64,000 nt of DNA from Ligustrum vulgare (Eukaryota; Streptophyta; Magnoliopsida; Lamiales; Oleaceae). Where the stretch lies: contig OY743176.1 in the NCBI GenBank assembly GCA_963555705.1, positions 59,470,040-59,534,039 of the forward strand, written 5' to 3'. Positions 23,475 through 35,601 of the stretch are shown one piece after another (within the stretch, counting starts at the first letter, position 1; every line of letters starts with the position of its first letter). The notes under the pieces are model-generated. The model was not told where the DNA came from. It ran no database searches and worked only from the letters and a program-made list of their open reading frames with translations. A program made the position numbers and the translations under genes.

Positions 23475-25264
23475 TAGTATTTTCACACAAGATCTCTATT
23501 TGTGATAATGAATTTGATCAAAATATATGAAAATATGTTAATTATATAATCATATAAAATAAAAATATAGTACAATAACATTTTAATATAAATTATTATC
23601 GAATTCAAAATTTTAAAAAAGATAAAATAATCAAAATAAGAAACGCAACATGTACAAAACTAATAAAAATTAGGAAATCCTAATCTTTATAGGATTTTCT
23701 TTTTATTTTCTTTTAAAAAAACATTTTTATTTATTGTTTGTTTGTTTATTAAACTTTCTTCTTTTAAATAATTTATTTTTATTACATGTTAAAATATTGT
23801 GAAATAAAATAAAATAAAATATAATAAGTAAAATTAACAAACATAAATCTATATTTGCTTTGAATTAGTAAATAATATTATTATTATATTTCTTTGTGTA
23901 TTTAATTTTATCTTCAAATGAGTAAATGTTACTTTATTTATAAGATAATTTATTTATTTTTTAAGAAATTTTTTTGATCTTTAATATAATTATTAAATTT
24001 TATATTAAAATCGATTCAACTCTTGTTCAACCCGGTTTAATCTTTTGACTCTTGACATGTTGCCTTTTTAGGTTGAACCGATTTCAGGTTTTCTGAACAC
24101 TGAGTATTATATAACTTAAATGATATAATTTAAAATGAATGAGATGTCAAAGAAAAATAAAAAAAATAAAGTAAAATTTTTACATTTGATATTCAGGACG
24201 ATTTTACAGAGAATGTATTTACAGTTTGCTCTCACAAGGGCACCGTGTAATAAACAACAACTTTGCTACAGTCACAATTAGGCTCACAATGAGGATCACA
24301 ATTTACCTACGTGGCACAATCCTCTCTTTCCACACATCACATCATCTTTTAAATCAACAACAATAACACTCTCTCACATCATCAAATTGTCATCTACATT
24401 GTCAAAATAATTGTGCACTTAGATTAATTCAATAAACAAATCTTGGTTTGCATATATGTTCCCTTTTGAGAATTTCAATTCTTGCAATTATTATTTATCG
24501 TTTGTTCTTTCTGTGAGATTAATAAAATATTATTATTCTACAAACTTTTCCTAAATGTGAGTACACGAAAATTCTATAAAAATAAAATGAAGTACAGCAT
24601 TTGCCCAAGACTTTGTCTTAAATGACAAAAAGGTGAAAGAGTAGTTGAATGTCTAATGTTTGCCATTCAATGTCTGGTTTGAATTATGGTTCACAATGTA
24701 CCCTTTTTCTATAATGTGACAAACAAGAAATATGAAATTTCCTGTCCTAATTCTTAGGCCTAAATTTATGGCCATATAATCTTTCCCAAATTCCAATGGA
24801 AGTCCTTTTCTTTTGCTTTATTTGGTGAAAACTTTTTCTAATGTCTCATCTTTTGTGCTTTAACTTGGATAAACTATGTGTTTTCATAGTTTTATTTTTC
24901 AATAATTATGTCTAGTTCTCAAGAATTTCAATAAACGTATATGAGAATTATGTAACTCCAAATTTGAATATTCATCACGCATGTGATAATAACTTTTGCA
25001 TAGTTGAGTAAAAAACTTACATATATTTAAGATCTTGAACTATGGTGTTACAAAATTAAGCAACTTGTGTTTAGAAATATCAATTTTTTAGTACTCGAAG
25101 AACCATTAAATTGTGTACTCCGACATATATTTTTAAAATATCTTTTACTTCTCATTTTTGTAATTTTTTAAAATTTCCTTGTAAGTTTTGATGGGCAGCT
25201 TGCCATCAGTAAGGAGCATCGAAAAATCTGGCTAAGTTGTCAGTAATAATTATAGATATATATA
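23475..25264. other. AT-rich intergenic DNA
   Basis: Low-complexity sequence without a convincing gene. A Helitron-like start (TCTTATATCTTACATAATAT) lies just upstream at about 23189, but no matching 3' end was found. Confidence 0.4.
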
Positions 25265-25272
25265 ACTGTTGT

Positions 25273-26382
25273 CAGCGGCGGATCCAGTTGATAAATCCAG
25301 CTAGAGCGACAATTGACCTCGTCTGCCGTTAACCGTTGACCGACGAACTTCAATGGTCGCAGTAGTGAGATTGTGAATATTATTTAATGAAATAATATTA
25401 AAAATGAATAAATAAGTATAGAAATAAAATAAAAAGTTGTAAGTGAAATATATGAACATATATTTCAATACAAGTTCATCCATATCGAATTCAGTGCGAA
25501 ATTTTTTTACATTGTCAAAGTCTACTAACTCATGTGGTCTACTAGAAGTAGTTAAAAAACCACTAGAACTAGAACCGCGAGGTTGAAATTTTCATTTAAG
25601 TCGAAAAAAAAATGTTCCATAATCAGTAAATTAATAATCACAAATTTAATCAAATAAAAAATTCCCCAAATCTCAATTCACAACCTATAAATCAATAATC
25701 ACAATTCATAAATCAAATTATATTTTCACCAAATCTCAATTCACAACTTATAAATCAATAATCACAATTCACAAATCATATCATATTTTTACCAAATCTC
25801 ATTTCACAACTAATAAATCAATAATCACAACTTACAAATCAAAACGTATTTTCATCCCAATAATCACAATTCACAAATCAAACCAATTTGCAAGAACTTA
25901 AATGTAACATTTATGCATAATTCTCAAAATTAATCATAATGAATCAAAGTTTAGCCTTATTACCTGATAATTTATTCAAATGAAAAATCATTACTATTCA
26001 TACCAGTGTGCACTGACAGTGACGATCGGATCGGATTGTCCGAAGCTGGAGCCTGGAGGCAGTCAGGTAGCGACGGAGACCGGCGACAACAGGAGCTCTG
26101 CGGCTACTGGCTTGGAGGCTAGAGCGGCGATCCTTCGTCAATCGTCGATCGTGAGAAGGAAAGGGGTAATCCGTAATCAGCAAGTTTGGCATTTTGGTTT
26201 GCTATCCTTCGTCAATATGTATTTGGGTTTGTGCATTTTGGAGTTTTGGGGGAAGTTGGTCAGTTCATTACTTGGACCAGAAAAGAAAGAAAAAAAAATG
26301 AAACTGCAGCACAGCGCACAGGCACAGCCGGCAGCCAGGTAGCGTGGCCGCGCTACCTCGCCTGAAGGTGGATCCGCCCCTG
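25273..26382. mobile_element. Non-autonomous hAT-like element
   Basis: Ends CAGCGGCGGATCCAG and, inverted, CAGGGGCGGATCCAC. Flanks ACTGTTGT and ACTGTTAT match at 7 of 8 bases. 1110 bp with no transposase. The right third is GC-rich (26010-26170) and creates unrelated open frames on both strands. Three diverged 63-bp tandem units lie at 25669-25860. Confidence 0.85.
25669..25880. repeat. 63-bp tandem repeat in the hAT-like element
   Basis: Units begin CAAATCTCAATTCACAAC and contain TAAATCAATAATCACAA. Three full units and part of a fourth, differing by several substitutions. Confidence 0.8.
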
Positions 26383-26390
26383 ACTGTTAT

Positions 26391-28641
26391 TGTTTCGTCT
26401 TTGATATTGCATATTCTAGTATTGGTGGCAACTGATTCAACTTGGATGATCAAATTAATATGCATACTCACGTTTTCTTGTTTGGTAGAGATTAAAATCA
26501 GATTTTTAGTAGATTTTGATATTTTTTTTTTTTGAAAGAAATATTTTGATAAAATTTGATGATATGTATGATTGAAAAGTTGTGGGTCCCATGAAATATA
26601 TGATTGAGATTGATTGTTGACTTTTAAACTTAGATTAAAAAGCTGTGTTCCGTAACAATTTATAATTCACACACCGTCCTTTTACGTAATGATTACAATT
26701 TATAAACAAATTTGTAAACAAAACAATTTTCCAAACTACTTTTTAACCATACACATTTTCTCTCTTCAATTTTCAAACACACATTTACCTAGGAAACACA
26801 AAAAAAAAAACGCACTGTGATGGGTACAATTTGTCATACCACTTTTTAACCGCACACATTTTCTCTCTTCAATTTTTAACCACACATCTTACGTAGAAAA
26901 CTCAAATAAAACACATTATAAATCAAATTCTATTTATTTCAGCCGCCAAACGGATCCCAAATTTTAATTTTCAACAAACAGGGACACACTTTTCTTGCAT
27001 GTCGGGTAGGATTGTCTAAGCTTAGACGTGTGAACTGGTCTAGGGATTGAGATGCAATAAGCTCTTTCACAACATTAGATTAGATGTGTTACTTTTTGAG
27101 TTCAATATTTATGGTGCTAAGTGCTAACATATGTAGCTGATTTTTGAAAAGGGGGCCTCATCAAGTGTTAATCAAAAGCAATGAAGGAATCCAATACACG
27201 AGCAAAATAAGTGGAAGAGCTTTTTATGGGCTCACATGGAATCTTCTAAAGCAATGTCAAAAGACAAAAGGGAGAGAATGAAGCGATAGAAACTAATGAA
27301 GAAAGTGTACATATAATGATGATCCTGAAAGTAGCTTCAAAAATTTTGACAGTTCCTTTATTTAGAAGAACCAGTTTTTATGTCAAATTCTCACCAATAA
27401 TACTGCATGTACACCACATTTACACCTTGGTTAAACTCGAGGGGTGTCGACGCCTCACCTGAACGTAAACAAAAATGTAAAGATAAGTATACAAGTAGTA
27501 TTATTCAATTCCCAAACATGTAAATGTGGGTTGAGTTGTCTATGATTAGACAAAATCGTTCGTCTGAATGACTTGTTTAAGATGACTTTTCAAGTCTATA
27601 GCTTGCACACAACCAAGTCCAACATGGCTTGATTGTCGTTTCTCAAGACCAAAAGGAGTTGTGCCTACAAGTCCTATGGGTTGGGCTGTTGTGTTAGGTC
27701 TGTTTAGAGGAATTGTTCTATTCTATTTTATAACTATTTATGTGTAATTTTTGTACATAGTGCTTGTTTGACAAAGCTTATCTTCTCACTTATGTATATG
27801 AGTGAGTGGGGGCGTTCAATGTTCATTTATGGTCACCCATTATTTTTCCCTTTTGAGTGTGAGTGTGAGTGTGAGTGTGAGTGTGTGTGTTTTTTTTTGG
27901 GCCGCACACTATGTGGTTGTTTAATATTTCACATGCAAATGTTTAAATATATTATAAGTGAAATTGCATAATTAAAAAGGGGCAACAATAATTAAAACTA
28001 AGGCAAAAATAAATTCTCGATTGAAATCATTTAAGATAAACCGATCTATATAAATAGAAATAATAAAGAAAAGCATCCATAATACAAAAAAGTTAATAAA
28101 ATAATTTATGAAAAAACAAAAATCCTGCATATTTATCAAAATATCAAAACTTACGGGATATTTTATAGTGCATGAATACTAGAGGAACACCAATGAACAG
28201 TGATCCTAAGAAGTGCCTCTTGTACGAAACGTATCATATTATGCTTGTTTCGTATAATTATTTTAAGTGAAAAAATGATTTTTCTTTAATAATGCATCGG
28301 TAATCCTCTAGTATTCACAAAGTGTTTAGCTTGTTTTTATAATTAACGATTTGAAGACATCTTGCTTATTTCCTCTGTTCTGTAGAAATGTTATGTAGCT
28401 GGAAGCTCGAGTTTTTATGGTCTTTTTTCTTTAATAATGCATTATTAACCTCGTAAATACTACAGTTGAGAAACATTAATATTGCCAAGCCAATCTCGAT
28501 GTTGTGCATTAAGCTTGTTAACATTTGAATTTTCTTGCAGATTCTATTATCATGATCACATGATATGGCCTCAATTTGGAATTGTGTTTTTCATTCTCTG
28601 AAAAGTTTTGAAGTTTGAGCTAATTTCTTGATCTTTAGCTT
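26391..28641. other. Intergenic DNA with decayed MITE and microsatellite
   Basis: A degraded MITE end at 26916-26953 is the inverted counterpart of the 16296 element. A (GAGTGT)n microsatellite lies at 27855-27890. No gene seen; the 27768-27971 frame is produced by the microsatellite. Confidence 0.5.
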
Positions 28642-28851
28642 GCCGCTAATCCAGTATATTATGAAAGGACAAAACACATTGAAATAGATTGTCACATTGT
28701 TCATGAAAGAATTGTTAAAGGAGAAATCAAGACTGCCTATGTTCCAAGCAACAACCAGATTGTTGATTTGTTCACTAAAGCATTAGGCATTGAGGCATTT
28801 CACCGTTTCACTTACAAGTTGGGCAATCTTGACATACATGCTCCAACTTGA
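28642..28851 (+). pseudogene. Copia RNase H C-terminus, fragment
   Basis: Continuous frame: NPVYYERTKHIEIDCHIVHE, then GEIKTAYVPSNNQIVDLFTK and a TGA stop. This is the conserved end of the Ty1-copia RNase H domain. A polypurine tract (GAGGGGGAG, 28850-28858) follows at once, then LTR-like sequence. It is on the opposite strand to the next copia remnant, so it is a separate element whose upstream part is lost. Confidence 0.85.
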
Positions 28852-28984
28852 GGGGGAGTATTAACTAATATCTAATTTACCTTATTTGTAGAATTGTATT
28901 TGTAGTAAGATATCATTTAGTAATCTTTTATTTTAGGTATAACTCATTTTCTTGTGGAACAAGTTGGGCGTCCTAGGGTTGATG

Positions 28985-30438
28985 TGTGTGTGTGTAAACC
29001 TACTAAGTTTACTCACGGCAAATGCAATATCTGGTCTCGTGCATTGAACTGCATACATTAGACTTCCAATTGCACTCACATATTCGAGTTGTCCAATAGC
29101 CCTTTCAACATTCTTTACAAGTTTAATACTTGAATCAAATGGAGTATTTGCCTCTTTAATGTTCAAATGTTTGAACTTTTCAATCACATTCTCTATATAA
29201 TGTGATTGGGTTAATGCATAACCCAACTCATTCTTGATCACTTTAATACCCAATATGGTATCCACTTGACCAAGATCTTTCATATTGAATGTTGACGATA
29301 GAAACCTCTTCGTTTCTTTTATGCCCTTCATGTGATTACTTATAATCAACATGTCATCCACATACAAACACACAAATGTAACAAGTTTATCCCAACTTTT
29401 AATATATAAACATTTATCTACCACATTATGTGAAAAACCAAAAGACATAATTGCATTATCACATTTCTCATGCCATTTTTTAGGAGCTTGTTTTAAACCA
29501 TATAGCGATTTAATAAGTTTACAAACTTTATTATCATTACCCGGAAGAACAAAACCTTCCGGTTGTTCCATGTAAACTTCTTCATCTAGTTCTCCATTTA
29601 AAAATGCAGTCTTCACATCCATTTGATGTACATGTAAATCAAATATAGACGATAGTGCAAATAGTATTCTAATAGTAGTGATCCTAGCCACCGGTGCATA
29701 AGTGTTAAAATAATCAATTCCTTCCTTTTGTCGAAAATCTTTAGCAACTAATCTTGCTTTATAGGTTTGGATCGAACCATCGGTATTGTATTTCCTTCGA
29801 AATACCCACTTGCAACCAATGACTTTTGATCCAGCCGGTAAATCAACAATCTTCCAAGTATTTTTGGACGTTATAGAATTCATTTCATCATTGATAGCAT
29901 CCTTCCAAAATGTGCTATCTCTAGAAGTCATTGCTTCTTTATAGGTTTTAGGATCACTATCAATTTGAAGAACATATGGAATTGTTCTTACTATATCTTC
30001 CTTACTTGCTTCAACCAAGTAAAAGGAGATCCTTTGAGAATCAATCTCATCATGTCCTAATACCTTCTCTTTACGAGATTTCTTGCTTCTTCGTGGTTCA
30101 CTAGTCTCAATTACATCTTGGGTAGATGTTTCTAGTGATTTAGAAGCCGGGAATTCATTTTGAATTTCTATTGAATCTTGAGGAATATCATCAACGCTTA
30201 ATGAATTCTCAAAAAATTCCACATCTCGTGATTCTATAATCACATTGGATATTAGATCAAGTAGCCTATATGCTTTACTATTTATAGCATATCCAACAAA
30301 GGCACTCTTGATCCCACTTGGTCCTAGTTTTGTCCTACTAGGATTGATGTTTTTATAATAAGCCAAACACCCCCACACTTTAAAATACCCAATGTTAGGC
30401 TTCCGACCTTTCCACAACTCATAAGGTGAAACTTTAAG
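28985..30438 (-). pseudogene. Copia reverse transcriptase region of a split element
   Basis: The minus-strand frame covers the end of integrase (SPYELWKGRKP, WGCLAYYKN), then the RVT_2 reverse transcriptase: WKDAINDEMNSI, GCKWVFRRKYNTDGSI, YKARLVAKDFRQKEGIDYF, QMDVKTAFLNGELDEEVYME, LYGLKQAPKKWH and LYVDDMLI with the catalytic YVDD. It ends in LMYAVQCTRPDIAFAVSKLSR and breaks off near 28985 before RNase H. About 480 codons stay open, so this half decayed less than the gag part. Its upstream half lies beyond a SINE pair at 30439-30809. Confidence 0.92.
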
Positions 30439-30629
30439 TGTAGCGTACCCGGTCCTCAAGGGCTGCCGGCCGTCTACTCATGGTCTTTCCACTCCCCCCT
30501 GGTCGTCCTGCTCCTCAAGGGCTGGCAGCCTCGTTTCCAGGAAGTAGATTTTTGCCTCCTCAGGGATTCGAACCTTGTACCTAGGGGTTAAGTACAAACT
30601 TCATGGAATCCATGGTACCATTAGACCAC
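30439..30629 (-). mobile_element. SINE, left arm of a head-to-head pair
   Basis: Same family as 1690-1883. The minus strand reads GTGGTCTAATGGTACC (A box), then ACCCCTAGGTACAAGGTTCG (B box), then GGAGTGGAAAGACCATGAG and a tail of GGGTACGCTACA. Its head meets the head of the next copy at 30629/30630. Confidence 0.82.
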
Positions 30630-30809
30630 GTGGTCTAATGGTAGCAGGAATTTAAGAATCTTTGTACTTAACCCCTAGGTACAAGGTTCGATCCCTGCGG
30701 AAGGCAAAAATCCACTTCTGGAGAAGGCCCCAGCGAGGGAGCCAGGGGGAGTGGAAAGATCATGAATACGACACGGAGAAGGCCCCAGCGAGGGAGCCGG
30801 GTCGTTACA
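30630..30809 (+). mobile_element. SINE, right arm of a head-to-head pair
   Basis: Plus orientation: GTGGTCTAATGGTAGC, CCCCTAGGTACAAGGTTCGA, and a tail of CCGGGTCGTTACA. It holds an internal duplication of GGAGAAGGCCCCAGCGAGGG. A short TTAAG repeat (30434-30438 and 30810-30814) brackets the whole pair and splits the copia reading frame. Confidence 0.82.
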
Positions 30810-31849
30810 TTAAGTTTCTTAGAAGGAATTCTATTATGTATATGACACGCGGTAAGTAATGCCTCACCCCATAAGTAATTAGGCAATTTAGACCTTGTTA
30901 GCATAGCATTTATCATCTCAACTAAGGTTCTATTTTTCCTTTCCGCCAGGCCATTTTGTTCCGGTGTTCTAGATGCACTACATTGGTGTAAAATACCATG
31001 TTCTTCACAAAAGATATGAAATTCTTTAGAAAATTATTCACCGCTTCTATCACTTCTAAGAATTTTAATCCTTTTATCCTTTTGATTTTCTACTTCATTT
31101 TTATATGCTTTAAACATATGAAAAGCCTCATTTTTATGTTTCATTAGATAAACATAACAAAATCTAGAATAATCATCAATGAAAGTAATAAAATATTTAT
31201 TACCACCCCTAGTTAACATGCCATTAAGTTCACAAATATCGGTATGAACTAAGTCAAGAATATTAGATGATCTTCCTACACTTTGAAAAGGTTTTTTAAT
31301 CATTCTGGACTTAGTGCAAATTTCACATTTTTCATACTTTGTAAAATCACAAGATAGCATGCAATTTCTAATCATTCTATGCAAAGTAGAATATCCAACA
31401 TGTCCTAATCTATCATGCCATAAATCTAAAGAACACACAAAGTAAGAAGAATTTATTTTATTAATTGCATTGTCAATAGTACACAATTTGACCATTCCAT
31501 TAGTGGAATAGCCTTTACCAACAAAGAAACCATTTCGGGACAATACAAGTTTTCCCGACTCAAAAATACATTTCACGCCCGATTTTCCCAACAAATCACC
31601 ACTTACAAGGTTTCTATTCATATCCGGCACATGTAAGACATTTGTAAGAGTTACAACCTTTCCGGATGTGAATTGAAGATCAACATTCCCTTTGCCTATG
31701 ACTTTCGAACAATGTTCATTTCCCATTTGAATTTGTTGACCATCATCAATCTCTTGATAGGTCTTGTATAGGGACTTGTCATAGCAAACATGAATGGTGG
31801 CGCATGTATCATACCACCATCCCGGAATTTTTCCTTTGACAGAATTCAC
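30810..31849 (-). pseudogene. Copia integrase and protease region of the same element
   Basis: Minus strand. 30810-30916 encodes the integrase C-terminal part (TRSKLPNYLWGEALLTACHI, HNRIPSKKLN). 31034-31849 encodes the retropepsin-like start (WWYDTCATIHVC), the pre-integrase HHCC region (LWHDRLGHVGYSTLHRM, CEICTKSRM) and the integrase core with DIC and FIDDYSRFCYVY. A TAA stop interrupts the integrase near 31034. Confidence 0.9.
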
Positions 31850-31854
31850 TTCGC

Positions 31855-32732
31855 TTATAGTAGAAATAATTTCATTCTTGTCAATGGAATTAACCTTGCC
31901 TCCAAAATTTCTTTGTTTTTTATGTCGGCAATCTTTCGCAAAGTGGCCGAATTTTCCAGATACAAAGCATTCTCCCTTGGGCTTCTTTTTGAATTGTTGT
32001 TGTTGTTGCTAGTAAACTTTCTTTTGTTTACTTTGGTCACTTTGTTGTTCTCCAAAGCATTGGCTTTAGAAGTACCAACATGGGAATGTTCAATCCCATC
32101 TCTTGCCCTCGACTCTTCCTCAATTCGGAGATGTTTTTGAATTTGCTCCATTGAAAAGTCTTCGGAGTTGTGAAGAATTTTCTTCCTATATCCTCTCCAA
32201 GTAGAAGGCAATTTTGCAATAATTGCTCCTACTTGAAATGATTCCGGAAGTTCTATCTTCACCACTTTTAATTTATTGACAATCACTTGCAATTCATGAA
32301 CTTGGGGTAATAGGGGAACATTTTCCAAAAAATTAAAATCAAAGTACCTTTTTATAAGGAATTTTGTAGTTCCTTCCTCTTCGGCTTTGTACTTTTTTTC
32401 AAGTGCATTCCAAATCTCTTTTGCAGATTTAGTGTTGGTGTACAAGTCGTAGAGACGATCCGAAAGTGCATTCAAGATATGACCACGACAAATAAGTTCG
32501 TCTTCTTCTCGCTTCTTTCGATCAATCCTTGCTTGTTCGGTATCTTTCTCGAAGGTTCGGGCAAGTCTTCCAAATTGGGATCAAGGATGTAGAAGATTTT
32601 TAGTGCCGTTAGTAGAAACTTGATTTTGTCTTGCTACCTTGTGAAGTTGGTACCATCAAAACGATCCAAGCGAACCAAATCTTGATCCATCAACTTGATT
32701 GTAGCCATGGTTGTGTCTCCTTCGGTTGCCAT
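31855..32732 (-). pseudogene. Copia gag of the same element, with an early stop
   Basis: Start MATEGDTTMATIKLMDQDLV at 32732. A TAG replaces the Trp after FDGTNFTR, and the frame shifts near 32480-32590. A longer frame (31855-32475) continues with YDLYTNTKSAKEIWNALEKK, ESFQVGAIIAKLPSTWRGYR and an Asn/Lys-rich stretch, then zinc-knuckle-like sequence out of frame near 31900-31980. Confidence 0.88.
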
Positions 32733-32755
32733 CGCAGAAATTTTCGCTTTTAGAT

Positions 32756-33590
32756 TGTTAAGAAATTTCCTTTCTCAAATAAATATGCTATAATGAAGTT
32801 GACACAAAACTTGAAGCAAAGAATCAAGAAGAAATCAAAATATTGCAAATTGACTTAATCGCAAATAATGCTGTCCTAAAAGCGAAATTTGCGCCATCTC
32901 GAAATGAGAATGCTAAAGGACCTCCAAACAAATTGCTTTAGCGGATTTCAAGCCTCAAACCAAGTATCAAATAACACAATTGATAAACTTGGAGAAATAG
33001 GAACAAGAAGAGCAAATTTGAAGATTCCAAGTATAAAATTCAAGACTTTTTGGATGATAATCACTATTGAAAGTATTTTGATCAAAAAGTTATTCAAAAT
33101 CATGAATTCTATACCTATTTATAGAATTCTATCATCCCAAATCGTTGTTCATGCAACTCTTCACGAAAGAGTGCCAAAAATAGTTGAAAAGGTGCATGAG
33201 AATTTTTGAAAAAATTCTCCAACGGTCAAATTTTTAGACCACGCGATCGCCGGACCATCAACCACGCGATCGCGTGGTCCTTCATTTTGGCTGGACCTTT
33301 AGGTCCGGTCCGGACCATTTGGTCCGTCCAGTTGTATTTGATCCTGTTTTTGCACTTTTTGGACCGGTTCTTTATATTTTGGACCGGTTCTCACACTTTT
33401 TCAACTTTATTTATATATTTGAACAACATTTTCATAACAAGATCTTGTTATATTCAACCATTTCTTATTCACAATCTTAATATTGAGTTTTATATGAATT
33501 TATATTATTTATGCGGCAACATTAATTTCTTGAAACATATTATTTCATGTTTCTAGGTATTTTCTTATAAGATTAAATGTGTGTGATTGG
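32756..33590 (-). repeat. Probable copia 5' LTR
   Basis: It lies upstream of gag on the minus strand. A possible LTR end (TTAACA) is at 32756. A TATA box (CTATAAATAGG on the minus strand, near 33111-33122) fits a U3/R boundary. It contains the 18-bp palindrome ACCACGCGATCGCGTGGT at 33261-33278. The outer boundary is not defined, because no second copy is present. Confidence 0.5.
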
Positions 33591-34192
33591 ATGTATCGAA
33601 CCACAATGGGTATAGTGTATTTTTTTGCTATTAGTTTTTTACTGTGTTTGATCTTATATGTATTAATTATACTCTCCCATGTTAAATGAAATTGAAAATA
33701 TTTTGTTAATAGTTATAGTCGTTTGTTGCATGGCATAGTGCCACCATGTTGTTCTTAACAATGTCACAAAGCAAATAGATGCTTTTATAAGTATTTTGTA
33801 TTGAAGAAAGCAATAACTAGAAAATTATTTACATCCACGTCCTTATCCTGGTGAAATGTATTCTTTTCTGTATACATTAGCTTTGAAGAGACGCGTGCTT
33901 GTCTTATAAGGACGCGAGAAAAAATTATGTGAGGGCATACTTTTTCGGTGGCGTGATTATAAGAATGAAATAAGCCATTCATCTACTCCATGTAAATATT
34001 TTTTCTAATCCCCTTTTATCTTTTCTTTGAGAAAAGAATACTTCTGAAATTTCTTTTTGAATATTCAACTGTTTATTAATTTTCAAAAATTAGAATTTGT
34101 TTCACTTTCAAAAAATAAAATAAAATAAAATAGAATTTGTTATCCTTACATTTACCTATTATATATAAAGCAAATAGGTTCTGGGACCTATT
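33591..34192. other. AT-rich intergenic DNA
   Basis: No gene, repeat family or coding frame recognised. Confidence 0.4.
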
Positions 34193-35596
34193 TGTTGGAA
34201 TTATATATGTCCATAGAGTATAATTCACGACATTTAAAATAAAATATTAATTGATTGTATTAATATGAAGTTGCGTTTGTCCACGGGTCGATTTGATATT
34301 ACAAATTGAGTGTTTAAGTTGTTAAACACAGAAAGATTCAATTTGTGATTCGATCTAAAATTAACGTTCACGATCAGTAAATAAATATGGACAATTTATT
34401 TTGATAAGATCGTCACGATTTTATTAAAGTCTATCTTTGACTTTGGTAATAAAATTGAAAGTACGTTTGGAACGTATTCGACGGGACCACGTGAAATTAA
34501 TTTGTGACGTCGACCATACAAATTTAATTTCACTTGACTATCGTATGTGGGACCTTAATCCTAATCGGATAATGGACTTCGATTACTAACTTGAAGTTCT
34601 TTGAGGTATCAATGGGTGAGATCAAATTGCTGATCAATATCTCGGTACTTTGGGAATTAAAGTGAACTAACGAGGAACATATATTCGTATTATGGAATCC
34701 GTCACCTTTTAGGTATGATCATAATCTCACTGGTTCTTCTAGTAGACAGTTGAATCTGAGCTCAATAATTCGACAGTGACTGTTGAATTCTATGATGTGA
34801 TGGGATCACATCGAACTGTCAGATAGAAGATGAGAGTTGAGAATTTATGAATATTCGGAGAAGGGCATTTTGGTTGCTCAGAATATTCGAGTTGATCGAC
34901 GGGGGTAACATGTAAGAACGATAAGTCAGAGGATATAATTATTGATTAATTGTTTCAGTAATTTCAATTTTACTAAGAGTGCAATCTCATTTTTTAGTGG
35001 AATAGAACGTGATTAATAAATTAATTTTGACTGATCAAGAGTTGATCGGGTCATAATTAATTTATTGGAGCTTAGTTTAATTGGGTCCGATCAGGTTCCC
35101 TCGGTGGCTTCACTATAATGGGTTTATACAGGCTTATTACCTGTATTGGGCTGTGCAGAAATGGGCCTGAGTTATGGTACTAGACTTGATAGGGTTTTGG
35201 AGTGTAAAGAGGTTACAAATAGTCTCACAAAACTATTTTTCTTAACCTAATTGGCAAAGTGGCGAAACACACACACTAAAGTGTGTAGTGTGTGTTTCCT
35301 CTTTACAAAGAAACCCTAAACCTAGTTTAACATAGGTCTTGAGAAAGGTGACCACGCACCTGCACAACTTCCATTGGAGAATACCGAGGAAAGCTTGAGG
35401 GTTTGAAGCTTTGGTAAAATCAAGAAGCAGCGAAAATATATTATTGTAAAGCACGTTACAAGGGTAATATCTCTTTCTTTTTGTGTGCACAAAATTATTT
35501 ATTCCAAGTTGAATACATAGAACAGAAAATCCTGTAACGGGATGATCTATTACAAGAAATTAATTTTTGTGATTAGAGCAACCCGGGTTCCCAACA
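34193..35596. mobile_element. Solo LTR with 5-bp target duplication
   Basis: Starts TGTTGGAATTATATATG and ends GGGTTCCCAACA, giving inverted ends TGTTGG/CCAACA. CTATT occurs on both sides (34188-34192 and 35597-35601). 1404 bp without coding. An LTR alone with an intact duplication is what recombination between two LTRs leaves. The superfamily cannot be assigned from this alone. Confidence 0.85.
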
Positions 35597-35601
35597 CTAT
35601 T

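Noticed and set aside
25980..26471. Overlapping open frames on both strands of a GC-rich patch
   Set aside because: They lie inside a hAT-like element with clear ends and are explained by local base composition.
30630..30700. tRNA gene at the SINE head
   Set aside because: A and B boxes are present, but the rest does not fold as a tRNA and the sequence continues into a SINE body.
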